From assembly GCA_026712885.1 (NCBI GenBank), contig JAPOPO010000336.1:1-6036 (forward strand): DNA of 6,036 nt, read 5' to 3'. Position numbers and translations under genes: made by a program. A model generated the notes under the pieces. That model ran no database searches and was not told where the DNA came from. It saw only the letters and a program-made list of their open reading frames with translations. Below are positions 1 through 5,302 of this stretch, piece by piece (the first letter of the stretch is position 1; each line of letters opens with the position of its first letter). This stretch comes from Rhodospirillales bacterium (GTDB taxonomy: Bacteria > Pseudomonadota > Alphaproteobacteria > UBA828).

Positions 1-810
1 AACAACGACGCCATCGCGGCCGAAGTCGAGCGCTGGTTGAGAACACGCGCCGATGCCGCCAGGCACTCCCTTGAGGGCGCCGGCCTCGATCGCCACTCCG
101 CGACACACCCAACAAGCAAGATCACGAACGCCCTGGCCTATGCCCAGGCCGCCGGCGATATCGTCTCCATCGTCGGCGAGCCCGGCCGGGGCAAGACGTG
201 GACTTCACAGCGCTATTGCGCCGGCAAATCGAACGCCTTCTTTCTTGGCGTCTCCAGCGCCGTCCATTCGCTCTCGGGCTTGCTCTCCGTGGTGGGCGGG
301 GCGATAGGCGCAGGGCAGGAGCATCGCTCGGCACTGGCAGCGGAGACCGCGATTATTGCCCGCCTGCGTGATCGACAGGCGCCACTCGTCGTGGACGAGG
401 CGCACCACCTCGCCGACAAGCTGCTCGACGAGCTCCGCATCATCCGCGACCGCTCCGGCTGCGGCCTGGCCCTGCTCGCCGACAAGTCCATCACCATGGC
501 CTTCGCCCGCTGCCAACAGGTCGACGGGCGCATCGGCCTCAAGATCGATCTGACGACGCAGGCGGTGGTTGACGTGGAGGACATCGCCGCCGGCGTGCTC
601 GGGCGCCAGCCGAGCAGGGCGGAGCTCAGGACCCTAAACGCCGTCGGCCGAGGCCCCGGCGGGCTTCACGCCTTGCGCCGTCTGCTCGGCCGCGCCTGGA
701 TGGTGGCGCAGGCGGCCGGGCGCGATGCGATCGAGGCCAGCGACATCGCCGCCGCCACCAACGAGGGCGCGGCGGCGGATAGCGGCTCGCCTGACCAGGC
801 CGCCGGCTGA
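1..810 (+). CDS. MuB-like AAA+ transposition ATPase (5' end missing)
   Basis: The reading frame is open from the first base, so the true start lies upstream; the TTG at 37 is internal. The 269 visible residues cover most of a Mu B family protein (Mu B itself is about 312 aa). The missing part would be the N-terminal helix-turn-helix, whose tail is probably the visible DAIAAEVERWLRTR. The Walker A motif is GEPGRGKT (visible residues 59-66) and Walker B is PLVVDEAHH (128-136). A segment QVDGRIGLKIDL around 173-184 corresponds to the conserved (S)RIG box, and a helical C-terminal lid follows. Family members bind ATP and DNA, choose target DNA and activate the DDE transposase; this one presumably works with a transposase encoded just upstream. 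At the usual sensor-1 position, where relatives commonly have GNE, this protein has LLADKS. No gene for later phage functions follows, so a small transposon or prophage remnant is more likely than a full Mu-like phage. Confidence 0.85.
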   Translation, partial: NNDAIAAEVERWLRTRADAARHSLEGAGLDRHSATHPTSKITNALAYAQAAGDIVSIVGEPGRGKTWTSQRYCAGKSNAFFLGVSSAVHSLSGLLSVVGGAIGAGQEHRSALAAETAIIARLRDRQAPLVVDEAHHLADKLLDELRIIRDRSGCGLALLADKSITMAFARCQQVDGRIGLKIDLTTQAVVDVEDIAAGVLGRQPSRAELRTLNAVGRGPGGLHALRRLLGRAWMVAQAAGRDAIEASDIAAATNEGAAADSGSPDQAAG

Positions 811-983
811 TTCAAGACACGGAGCTTGCTGAGTTAGCGCGCGCTCCGGGCCATCTTCGACGGCGTCCAGACGCACCCCTGCAGCGGTGCGAATCCTAGG
901 ACTGATTCCCGCACCCTGAATCGTCTCCAAAACCCCTCTTTCAGGCGCCCTGCAGAGCCAATTCGGCGCTGCGTGGGCAAATA

Positions 984-992
984 CTTTCCGTC
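984..992. repeat. Internal copy of the element-end motif CTTTCCGTC
   Basis: Exact 9-base match to the motif at 1120-1128, in the same orientation, with 136 bp between the two starts. Upstream similarity is looser (GTGGGCAAATA versus TTGGCCACGT). It may be an internal transposase-binding site, as Mu-like ends usually carry two or three. A 9-mer match alone is modest evidence. Confidence 0.4.
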
Positions 993-1113
993 AGGCCGCC
1001 CCGCCGGGGGCCGGCGCCGCGCGGCCTCGGGAGCTGCGTACGCCTTTGACTGGTGGGCGAATTGGGTGGCCGTATCTCTATATCTCCATATATCCCGGTC
1101 CGTCTCGCATTGG

Positions 1114-1135
1114 CCACGTCTTTCCGTCGGTCACA
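1114..1135. repeat. Proposed right terminal sequence of the element
   Basis: The segment ends in CTTTCCGTCGGTCACA with the 3'-terminal CA typical of Mu-like and related transposon ends. It abuts exactly the last recognisable codon of the interrupted gene on the other side. The partner terminal repeat at the left end is outside the window and is the decisive comparison. Confidence 0.5.
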
Positions 1136-1303
1136 CTGAGCCTCGGCCGCGCCGGAGTTCGTGAACTCGATGCTGCCGAGATCCGACGACCCGTTGCCGG
1201 CGGCATCCCCGGCAGCGGCGGCTGTGCCCGCCACGCTCAACGCGGTCCCAACGCAAACGACACACAGGAAAGACCGCACGCACCGCAGATATTCAGCCAT
1301 CAT
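1136..1303 (-). pseudogene. 5' fragment of a secreted TPR-family protein, interrupted by the element
   Basis: On the minus strand an SD sequence (GGAGGAG, 1311-1317) sits 7 bases before ATGATG at 1303. The 56 codons that follow encode a typical Sec signal peptide: a short charged start, a hydrophobic core around residues 11-27 and an AGTAAAA cleavage area. After a linker comes LGSIEFTNSGAAEAQ. From family knowledge, proteins with this motif normally continue with something like xxFxRGxALLHSFxYxEA and then TPR repeats. Here the resemblance ends at Q56, precisely at the proposed transposon end. The frame then reads on into the element and stops at 941, giving a chimera of about 120 residues whose tail looks random (arginine/proline-rich). 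The intact gene would have been a periplasmic or exported protein. The start is chosen from the SD; the in-frame codon at 1351 has no such support. The rest of the gene should lie to the left of the element, outside the window. Confidence 0.6.
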
Positions 1304-1430
1304 GGTTTGTCTCCTCCGGCATGTATGGGGGTTCGGGGTAGCCGCCTCCATCGACCGTCGCGGCCGGTCCGGTTCCCGTCCAGGTCACCGTGATCCGGCC
1401 GTCAATGCACAATCTCCGGCCCCGCTTCAT
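1293..1430 (-). CDS. Possible small ORF overlapping the start of the interrupted gene
   Basis: A 45-codon frame starts at ATG 1430-1428, preceded by a purine-rich stretch (GGGGACGAGG). It ends in TGA at 1295-1293, overlapping the ATGATGGC start of the secreted-protein fragment by 11 bases. The product starts MKRGRRLCIDGRITVTW, has a Gly/Pro-rich middle and ends PPYMPEETNHDG. The frame can extend to a TTG at 1496. I recognise no family. The start/stop overlap would suit translational coupling, with the downstream SD lying inside this frame, but a frame this short can arise by chance in GC-rich DNA. Treat as hypothetical. Confidence 0.2.
   Translation of the reverse strand: MKRGRRLCIDGRITVTWTGTGPAATVDGGGYPEPPYMPEETNHDG
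1311..1317 (-). promoter_or_regulatory. Strong SD of the interrupted secreted-protein gene
   Basis: GGAGGAG on the minus strand lies 7 bases upstream of the tandem ATGATG at 1303-1298. It supports translation starting there rather than at the longer in-frame start at 1351. Confidence 0.6.
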
Positions 1431-1558
1431 CCTCGTCCCCCGTTCCCTATCGCCGAGTTGCGCGCTGAGCCCCAACCCTTCGAGGTGATGCGGCAAGCCG
1501 GCAGCGTTATGGTCCGGCGACCGGAGTCTCCGATCAATCGATAAGCGGTTTCGGTGCG

Positions 1559-1574
1559 GTAAAGTATTGTAAAG
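1559..1574. promoter_or_regulatory. Tandem GTAAAG repeat, possible response-regulator site
   Basis: GTAAAG occurs at 1559-1564 and again at 1569-1574, a 10-base period (one helical turn); on the minus strand this reads CTTTACAATACTTTAC. Tandem hexamers spaced 10-11 bases apart are typical of OmpR/PhoB-class response regulators. The minus-strand TACAAT within it could also be a -10 element for the leftward gene, but no good -35 accompanies it. The patch is flanked by two copies of CGGTGCGG (1552-1559 and 1590-1597). The regulator is unknown. Confidence 0.3.
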
Positions 1575-1730
1575 AGGTATGTCTTAGGACGGTGCGGCCA
1601 ATAGCGGACGGGCTCGTGCCGGCCCGCTCCCTCGACGAGGACCTCCGGATCACCGAGCCGGCGCTCCTGCCCGGGGCTTGAGCGACACGAGACGACCGGA
1701 GGGGGCCGGAGGCAGGCGGAGGCACGACAG

Positions 1731-2756
1731 ATGGCGGAGCGAAGAAGCGGCGTACTGACCTTCGGGTCGTTCATCACCGACCACAACCTTGCCATCGAGT
1801 CCTATCCGCCCGAGGACCAGGTGACCTACATCACCCGCCGCCAGCTCGCGGCCGGCGGGCCAGGCTACAACATCGCGGCGGACCTGCGCCGGCTCGATCC
1901 GGGCATGCGGGTCGAGTGCCACGGCCTCCTCGGCGACGACGAGAACGGCAAGGTGGTCCTCGACGCGCTCGCCCGACACGGCATCTCGCCGGACGGGATG
2001 ACACTCACCCGCGAGGCGCCGCAGGTCTACGTCGAAGTCATGGCGTCGCAGAGGACCGGGCGTCGGACCTTCTTCTTCTTCCGGGGGACCGCCGACCTGC
2101 TGGACGAGCACCACGTCGATCCCGGCGCTTCGCGCGGCCGAATCTTCCACGTGGGTGCTCCCGGGCTGCACCCTCGCCTGGACCGGCCGCATCCGGACGG
2201 GGGAAACGGCTGGACGCGGGTCCTTGTCCGCGCACGCGAGCTTGGCTTCCGCACGAACATGGAGATGGCGAGCCTGGAGGGCGACATCCTGCGCCCCATA
2301 GTGCGGCCGTGCCTTCCCCTGCTCGACAGCATCGTCATCAACGACCTCGAGGGCGAGGCGGTGACGGAGATCGAGATCCGCCCCCAGGGGGTCCTCGACT
2401 GGGCGGCGGCGGGACGGGCGTGCTGGCGGCTCCGCGAGATGGGGGTCCGACAGGTGGCAGCCATCCACTTCCCCGAGGGCGCGGTCGCGGTCGATGAGGA
2501 GGGTGCCCTGCACGCGCAGGCGTCCGTTCGATGGCCCGATTCGCGCATCGTGAGCGCGGTCGGGGCAGGGGACGCCTTCGCGGCCGGGCTCGTCTACGGC
2601 CTGCACGAAGGGTGGCCGGTGCCGCGCGGCCTCGAGCTCGCGGTCTCCGTAGCGGCGGTGTGCCTGGGGAGCCTCGACACCAACGGCACCATCGGCACCT
2701 GGCAGGAATGCGAGTCGGAGACCGCCCCGTACGGCTACCGCGACGGCCCTCCCTGA
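1731..2756 (+). CDS. PfkB-family carbohydrate/nucleoside kinase
   Basis: A 341-residue protein of the ribokinase/PfkB family, which transfers the ATP gamma-phosphate to a hydroxymethyl group of a sugar or nucleoside in the cytoplasm. The first family signature is AAGGPGYNIAADL (residues 40-52), with the substrate-contacting glycines and Asn47. The N-x-x-E-type motif is INDLEGE (203-209). The second signature, VGAGDAFAAG (277-286), contains the anion hole and the predicted catalytic base Asp281. Length is slightly above the usual 300-330. The start ATG is preceded by a purine-rich GGCGGAGG about 8 bases upstream. A run of four Phe (114-117) lies on a beta strand before RGTAD. The substrate cannot be told from sequence. 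No transporter or second sugar enzyme is directly linked on this strand, and a gap of about 230 bp separates it from the next gene, so it appears to be transcribed on its own. Confidence 0.9.
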   Translation: MAERRSGVLTFGSFITDHNLAIESYPPEDQVTYITRRQLAAGGPGYNIAADLRRLDPGMRVECHGLLGDDENGKVVLDALARHGISPDGMTLTREAPQVYVEVMASQRTGRRTFFFFRGTADLLDEHHVDPGASRGRIFHVGAPGLHPRLDRPHPDGGNGWTRVLVRARELGFRTNMEMASLEGDILRPIVRPCLPLLDSIVINDLEGEAVTEIEIRPQGVLDWAAAGRACWRLREMGVRQVAAIHFPEGAVAVDEEGALHAQASVRWPDSRIVSAVGAGDAFAAGLVYGLHEGWPVPRGLELAVSVAAVCLGSLDTNGTIGTWQECESETAPYGYRDGPP

Positions 2757-2851
2757 ACGCCCCGCCGGCGCGTGCCAAATGCAAGTCGCCGCGCTCCTTG
2801 TGGATCGAACGCCGGAGCGCGACGCAGGCCGCGACCGTGGTGAGAAATGCG

Positions 2852-2866
2852 GGTTAACCGTACGGT
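2852..2866. promoter_or_regulatory. Two overlapping palindromes, GGTTAACC and ACCGTACGGT
   Basis: GGTTAACC (2852-2859) and ACCGTACGGT (2857-2866) are each perfect palindromes and share the bases ACC. They lie about 120 bp upstream of the DUF6152 start in an AT-richer patch. They may form an operator, but no known regulator site is recognised. Confidence 0.25.
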
Positions 2867-2874
2867 CATCTATT

Positions 2875-2905
2875 CTTCAAGGGTATGATCGCGATGAACT
2901 TGAAG
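2875..2905. promoter_or_regulatory. Inverted repeat CTTCAAG...CTTGAAG enclosing ATCGCGAT
   Basis: CTTCAAG (2875-2881) and CTTGAAG (2899-2905) are perfect 7-base inverted repeats separated by 17 bases. The spacer contains the 8-base palindrome ATCGCGAT (2888-2895). The arms are too far apart and too AT-mixed for a classical terminator and are not followed by T residues. A dimeric regulator's operator is the likelier reading. It lies about 80-110 bp upstream of the DUF6152 start. Confidence 0.3.
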
Positions 2906-2986
2906 GTCATCCGGGAAGTGTCAGCCTGAATGTGCGGCCGTGTGAGGCAGCCTTCCCGGTAACGCTTGAGGCAACGGAGGCGCGCG

Positions 2987-3355
2987 ATGATGAGGCTCTT
3001 GTTCATCACGGTCCTGGCCTTGGGACTCACGGCTCCGGCGGTCGGGGCTCTGGCCCATCACGGCTGGTCGTGGACGACCGGCGGCAATATCGATCTAACC
3101 GGCATCATCAAGACCGTTCGCCTGGGCAATCCCCACGGGGTCCTGAAGATCGACGTGGTGGGCGAGGAGTGGACGGCCGAGGTCGGTCAGCCCTGGCGCA
3201 ACGAACGTGCCGGCCTCGAGGACGGCGATCTGGCCGAAGGGGTCGAGATCCGGGTGATCGGCGAGCCGGCCGCCGACCTGTCGGAAAAACGGGTCAAGGT
3301 GGAACGGCTGTTCCTGGGCAAACGGGAGTACGTCCTTTACCCCGAGCGCGACTGA
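2987..3355 (+). CDS. Exported DUF6152-family protein
   Basis: A 122-residue protein with a clear Sec signal peptide: MMRLLFITVLALGLTAPAVG, then cleavage after ALA at residue 23. The mature protein would begin HHGWSW. Pfam-type features of the DUF6152 family are visible: the HHGW start, the NPHG motif (48-51), a following Trp in EEWTAEV (62) and a conserved GQPWR (67-71). The rest predicts as short beta strands, so a small beta barrel is possible. Function in the family is unknown to me; the His-rich mature start could bind metal, but that is inference. The start at ATG 2987 (or the adjacent ATG at 2990) is chosen because GGAGG at 2976-2980 sits 6 bases upstream; a TTG at 2966 has no such support. 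The stop lies 4 bases before the start of the DUF6644 membrane protein gene, so the two form one unit. Confidence 0.75.
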   Translation: MMRLLFITVLALGLTAPAVGALAHHGWSWTTGGNIDLTGIIKTVRLGNPHGVLKIDVVGEEWTAEVGQPWRNERAGLEDGDLAEGVEIRVIGEPAADLSEKRVKVERLFLGKREYVLYPERD

Positions 3356-3359
3356 GACC

Positions 3360-3830
3360 TTGGAGGCTCTGTTTGCAGCGCTCGAGGGGACGGCCCTGGC
3401 GCAGGCTCTGCGGAGTTCCCGCTGGGGCTATGCAGCACTCAACGCCGCGCACATCTTCGCAATCGCCCTGCTGATCGGGTCGGTCGTCCCGCTCAATCTG
3501 CGGCTTCTTGGCGTGTGGCGCGGCATCTCCCGCGAAGCGGTTGTGCGGGTGCTGGCGCCCGTTGCGGCGAGCGGGCTGATCCTCGCCCTGATTACGGGAC
3601 CGCTCCTGTTCTCGGTCCGGGCACGGGAGTACAGCGACGTCGGATTTCTGCAGCTCAAGCTGATCTTCATCGCTGTCGGGGTCCTGTCCACGCTCGCTCT
3701 GTGTTGGACACACGGGTTCCTGCTCAAGGACGCCCCGCGCGCCCGCCTTGTCGGCCACGCCATCCTCTCAACGGTTTGCTGGCTGGGAGCACTCGTTTGC
3801 GGGCGATTGATCGCGTTCGCTGGGGATTGA
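3360..3830 (+). CDS. DUF6644-like inner-membrane protein with four TM helices
   Basis: A 156-residue hydrophobic protein with four predicted transmembrane helices, at roughly residues 24-46, 63-85, 95-118 and 131-153. The pattern near the start, ALNAAHIFAIALLIGS, and then LNLRLLG matches the DUF6644 family, whose members typically open with a short amphipathic helix of MxALLxxLExT type. The TTG start at 3360 gives MEALFAALEGTALAQ, which fits that opening well. The SD is weak (GAGACC) and the gene may depend on coupling to the preceding one, whose stop is 4 bases away. His31, Trp116 and His118 sit within or at the edge of membrane segments and could bind a cofactor; this is speculation. DUF6152 and DUF6644 genes are, to my knowledge, often adjacent, suggesting a shared but unknown envelope role. 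Confidence 0.7.
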   Translation: MEALFAALEGTALAQALRSSRWGYAALNAAHIFAIALLIGSVVPLNLRLLGVWRGISREAVVRVLAPVAASGLILALITGPLLFSVRAREYSDVGFLQLKLIFIAVGVLSTLALCWTHGFLLKDAPRARLVGHAILSTVCWLGALVCGRLIAFAGD

Positions 3831-3862
3831 GGTCACTATCGTTCGGGTATGTTCTTGGGCGG

Positions 3863-4963
3863 TCAGGCGTCGTACAGGTTTCTGGCGACGACCTCTTCGT
3901 TCCAGTCCAGGCCCACCCCAGGCACATCCGGGATGTGCAAGTGGCTGTTCTTGATCTCATAGGGCTTCTGCAGGATCGGATCGGCCCAGTCCTGCCACTC
4001 CAGCCAATGCGCGGTTTCGGTCGCCCGCATCACATGGGCGCCGAACTCGGGATAGAGGTGCGTTGACATCGGGATACCGGCCGCGCCGGCAATGGCTGCC
4101 GCGCGCATCCACCCGGTAACGCCGCCGATACGCATGAAATCCGGCATCACATAGTCGCAGGCCCCCGAACGCAATGCCTTGTGCAGATCGCGCGGTCCGT
4201 AGAAATTCTCGCCGATCTGCAGGGGCGTCCTGAGCTCCCGGGCGAGTTGGGCGTATCCGTCGAAATTGTCGTAGACAACCGGCTCTTCCAGCCAGGTCAA
4301 TCCAAGGTCGTCCAGCATGTGGCACCGGCGTAATGCCTCCGCCATGTCCAGACCCTGATTGAAATCGATCATCAAGTGCATGTTTTCGCCAACCGCCTGG
4401 CGAACCGCATCGATCGTGGCGAGGTCGTTCCTGGGATCGTCCCGGCCGAGACGCAGTTTCACGCCATCGAACTGCCCCTCATCGCGGATCTCGATGGCCT
4501 CGGCGGCAACTTCGGTTGGAGACTTCAGCCAGAGCCCGTTGCTGTTGTAGGCGCGCACCGGGCCGGGCGAGGCGCCGAGCAAGGTGCACAAGGGCATGTC
4601 GGCGGCTCTGGCCAATGTGTCCCAGGCTGCCATGTCGATGCCGGAAACGGCGATCATTGCCATGCCTTCGTAGCCGACGAAGTGCAGCGACTTTCGCGTT
4701 GTTTCATAGATTTCGGCCGGCGCCAGCCTTTGGCCCTTGAGCATCGCCCCCATATCGCGCAAGGCCGGCACGAGATAGTTCATCGACTTGACGATGTAGG
4801 GCTCCAGATAGCTGCGCCCGACGATCCCTTCCTCGGTCTTCAGGTCGATCAGGATCAGCGGCCATTCCGTAATGGTCGCGATCTTGGCGACCACGGGGCG
4901 CCTCAGCTTGAGAACGACAGCGCGTACGTCGATGCTGTGGAAGGTCAGTGTTTCGAGCGTCAT
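3863..4963 (-). CDS. Mandelate racemase-like enolase-superfamily enzyme
   Basis: A 366-residue protein that aligns over its whole length with mandelate racemase (about 359 aa), in the cytoplasm. The N-terminal capping domain (about 1-130) is followed by the TIM barrel. Counting against remembered Pseudomonas mandelate racemase numbering gives a constant shift of 5. Mg2+ ligands are Asp200 (MIDFN), Glu226 (LEEP) and Glu252 (GEN). The His/Asp dyad is Asp275 (MPDFMRIGG) and His302 (STHLYPE), and Glu322 lies in LEW. The K-x-K motif reads K169-L-R171, so the second Lys (Lys166, the S-face base in mandelate racemase) is Arg. The enzyme should abstract a proton alpha to a carboxylate, but the substrate, perhaps a sugar acid or another 2-hydroxy acid, is unknown. 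The ATG at 4963 has no strong SD and overlaps (ATGA) the stop of a short upstream frame. It converges on the DUF6644 gene with a 32-bp gap and no clear terminator. Confidence 0.88.
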   Translation of the reverse strand: MTLETLTFHSIDVRAVVLKLRRPVVAKIATITEWPLILIDLKTEEGIVGRSYLEPYIVKSMNYLVPALRDMGAMLKGQRLAPAEIYETTRKSLHFVGYEGMAMIAVSGIDMAAWDTLARAADMPLCTLLGASPGPVRAYNSNGLWLKSPTEVAAEAIEIRDEGQFDGVKLRLGRDDPRNDLATIDAVRQAVGENMHLMIDFNQGLDMAEALRRCHMLDDLGLTWLEEPVVYDNFDGYAQLARELRTPLQIGENFYGPRDLHKALRSGACDYVMPDFMRIGGVTGWMRAAAIAGAAGIPMSTHLYPEFGAHVMRATETAHWLEWQDWADPILQKPYEIKNSHLHIPDVPGVGLDWNEEVVARNLYDA

Positions 4964-5118
4964 CTATCGGTACGCAGGCTGGGCAAGACAACGTCCGGCG
5001 CGGCGGCGTGGAGCGCGCGGATGCCGGCGTCTCCCAAACTCGACACCAGTGCCGCTGCGGTCGAGGTAGCGAGAAAGCGATGGCGCGAATTTATGGCGGG
5101 GCTCCTTCCTGCTGGCAC
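4960..5118 (-). pseudogene. Tat-leader-like short frame ending on the racemase-like gene's start codon
   Basis: The minus-strand frame encodes INSRHRFLATSTAAALVSSL followed by GDAGIRALHAAAPDVVLPSL and RTDR, then TGA at 4962-4960. That stop overlaps the racemase-like gene's ATG as ATGA. The opening resembles a twin-arginine leader of the form M-N-R-R-R-F-L-A-T-S-x-A-A-A-L, with one Arg of the pair replaced by His. A good SD (AGGAAGGAG, 5102-5110) stands 7 bases before codon ATA (5094-5092), exactly where an ATG would be expected, suggesting a start lost by a G-to-A change. A GTG at 5118-5116 could start a 52-residue version but places the SD inside the gene. It is either a decayed fragment of an exported-protein gene or a short leader coupled to the racemase-like gene. 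No family beyond the leader is recognised, and a chance frame is possible. Confidence 0.3.
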
Positions 5119-5302
5119 CCGGGAATCCTGTCACTCCCGGCCGCTACAAGGCAAGCCCGCAGGCCGCGTTACCGATCGCGTCCGTCCGGACGACGCCTCC
5201 TTGTGCGGTCCCTTCCCCTGCACCTGGCGTCGGGCGGCGTCCTATGCCGCTGAGCCTTCGTCCGACGCTACGCCTCCATCGGCGGCGGCTAAAGCGGAGT
5301 CC
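4964..5302. other. Region between the DUF2325 gene and the racemase-like gene
   Basis: About 340 bp with no intact recognised gene. The half nearest the racemase-like gene holds the Tat-leader-like frame. The other half shows an imperfect repeat of CGTCCG...CGCCTCC (5183-5200 and 5259-5277) and a 6-bp inverted repeat CCGGGA...TCCCGG (5119-5124, 5135-5140) with a 10-base loop, not followed by T residues. No clear promoter hexamers are seen. Long plus-strand frames crossing this area are antisense artefacts of the racemase-like gene. Confidence 0.45.

Larger units (their letters stand above)
1..1135 (+). mobile_element. Right part of a Mu-like transposable element (left end outside the window)
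   Basis: The stretch holds a MuB-type ATPase gene followed by about 325 bp of non-coding DNA. It ends where a recognisable host-gene fragment begins. The + strand ends in CGGTCACA at 1128-1135, giving a terminal CA, so the element reads TGTGACCGACGG from its end inward; Mu and its relatives are bounded by TG...CA. The 9-bp motif CTTTCCGTC lies next to the end (1120-1128) and again at 984-992, as expected for repeated transposase-binding sites. Mu makes a 5-bp target duplication, so CTGAG at 1136-1140 would be the copy on this side. The transposase gene (MuA type, DDE) should lie upstream of the window. The boundary is inferred from the junction with the broken gene; the left end cannot be seen. 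Confidence 0.6.
811..1135. other. Non-coding right-end region of the element
   Basis: No convincing gene lies between the ATPase stop and the proposed element end. The possible reading frames lack a good ribosome binding site and have an arginine/proline-rich, out-of-frame look. The stretch contains the two CTTTCCGTC copies, a third weaker CTTTC site at 938-942, and an AT-rich tract at 1073-1095 (tatctctatatctcc and on) that stands out against the GC-rich surroundings. The AT-rich tract could be a bending or host-factor site inside the transposon end; that is inference only. Confidence 0.5.
1304..1730. other. Intergenic region between the broken TPR-type gene and the PfkB kinase gene
   Basis: About 430 bp between two divergently read genes. 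Apart from the small minus-strand ORF listed separately, no frame here has a recognisable product. The promoters for both neighbours should lie here. The most distinct landmark is the AT-richer patch at 1559-1587 containing a tandem GTAAAG repeat. No clear -35/-10 pair with both consensus hexamers was found. Confidence 0.5.
2757..2986. other. Intergenic region with clustered palindromes
   Basis: About 230 bp between the kinase stop and the DUF6152 start. No gene is seen, apart from a 14-codon frame starting ATGATCGCG at 2884 that is too short to support. The stretch holds several short perfect palindromes, listed separately, and should contain the promoter of the DUF6152/DUF6644 unit. TTGAAG at 2900-2905 could serve as a -35, but no matching -10 is evident. 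No hairpin followed by T residues was found after the kinase. Confidence 0.5.

Noticed and set aside
1046..1544. Plus-strand frames across the element junction
   Set aside because: They cross the transposon boundary and are antisense to the SD/signal-peptide gene start. Composition is Arg/Pro/Ser-rich and unsupported.
1650..2606. Long minus-strand open frame (318 codons) opposite the kinase gene
   Set aside because: It lies antisense to a clear PfkB kinase. The product is rich in Arg/Asp/His/Pro with no family resemblance, a common artefact in GC-rich DNA.
2884..2928. 14-codon frame starting ATGATCGCGATGAAC
   Set aside because: Too short, weak SD, and overlapping the palindrome cluster. Nothing beyond the start and stop supports it.
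2779..3474. Plus-strand frame of 231 codons overlapping the DUF6152 gene
   Set aside because: Out-of-frame shadow of the signal-peptide-bearing DUF6152 protein; Arg/Gly-rich, with no good SD.
3831..3862. Gap between the convergent DUF6644 and racemase-like genes, checked for a bidirectional terminator
   Set aside because: No inverted repeat of useful length was found in the 32 bp.
5119..5140. CCGGGA/TCCCGG inverted repeat considered as a terminator for the DUF2325 gene
   Set aside because: Only 6 bp of stem with a 10-base loop and no T-run. It is about 160 bp past the stop and inside or next to the Tat-leader-like frame.
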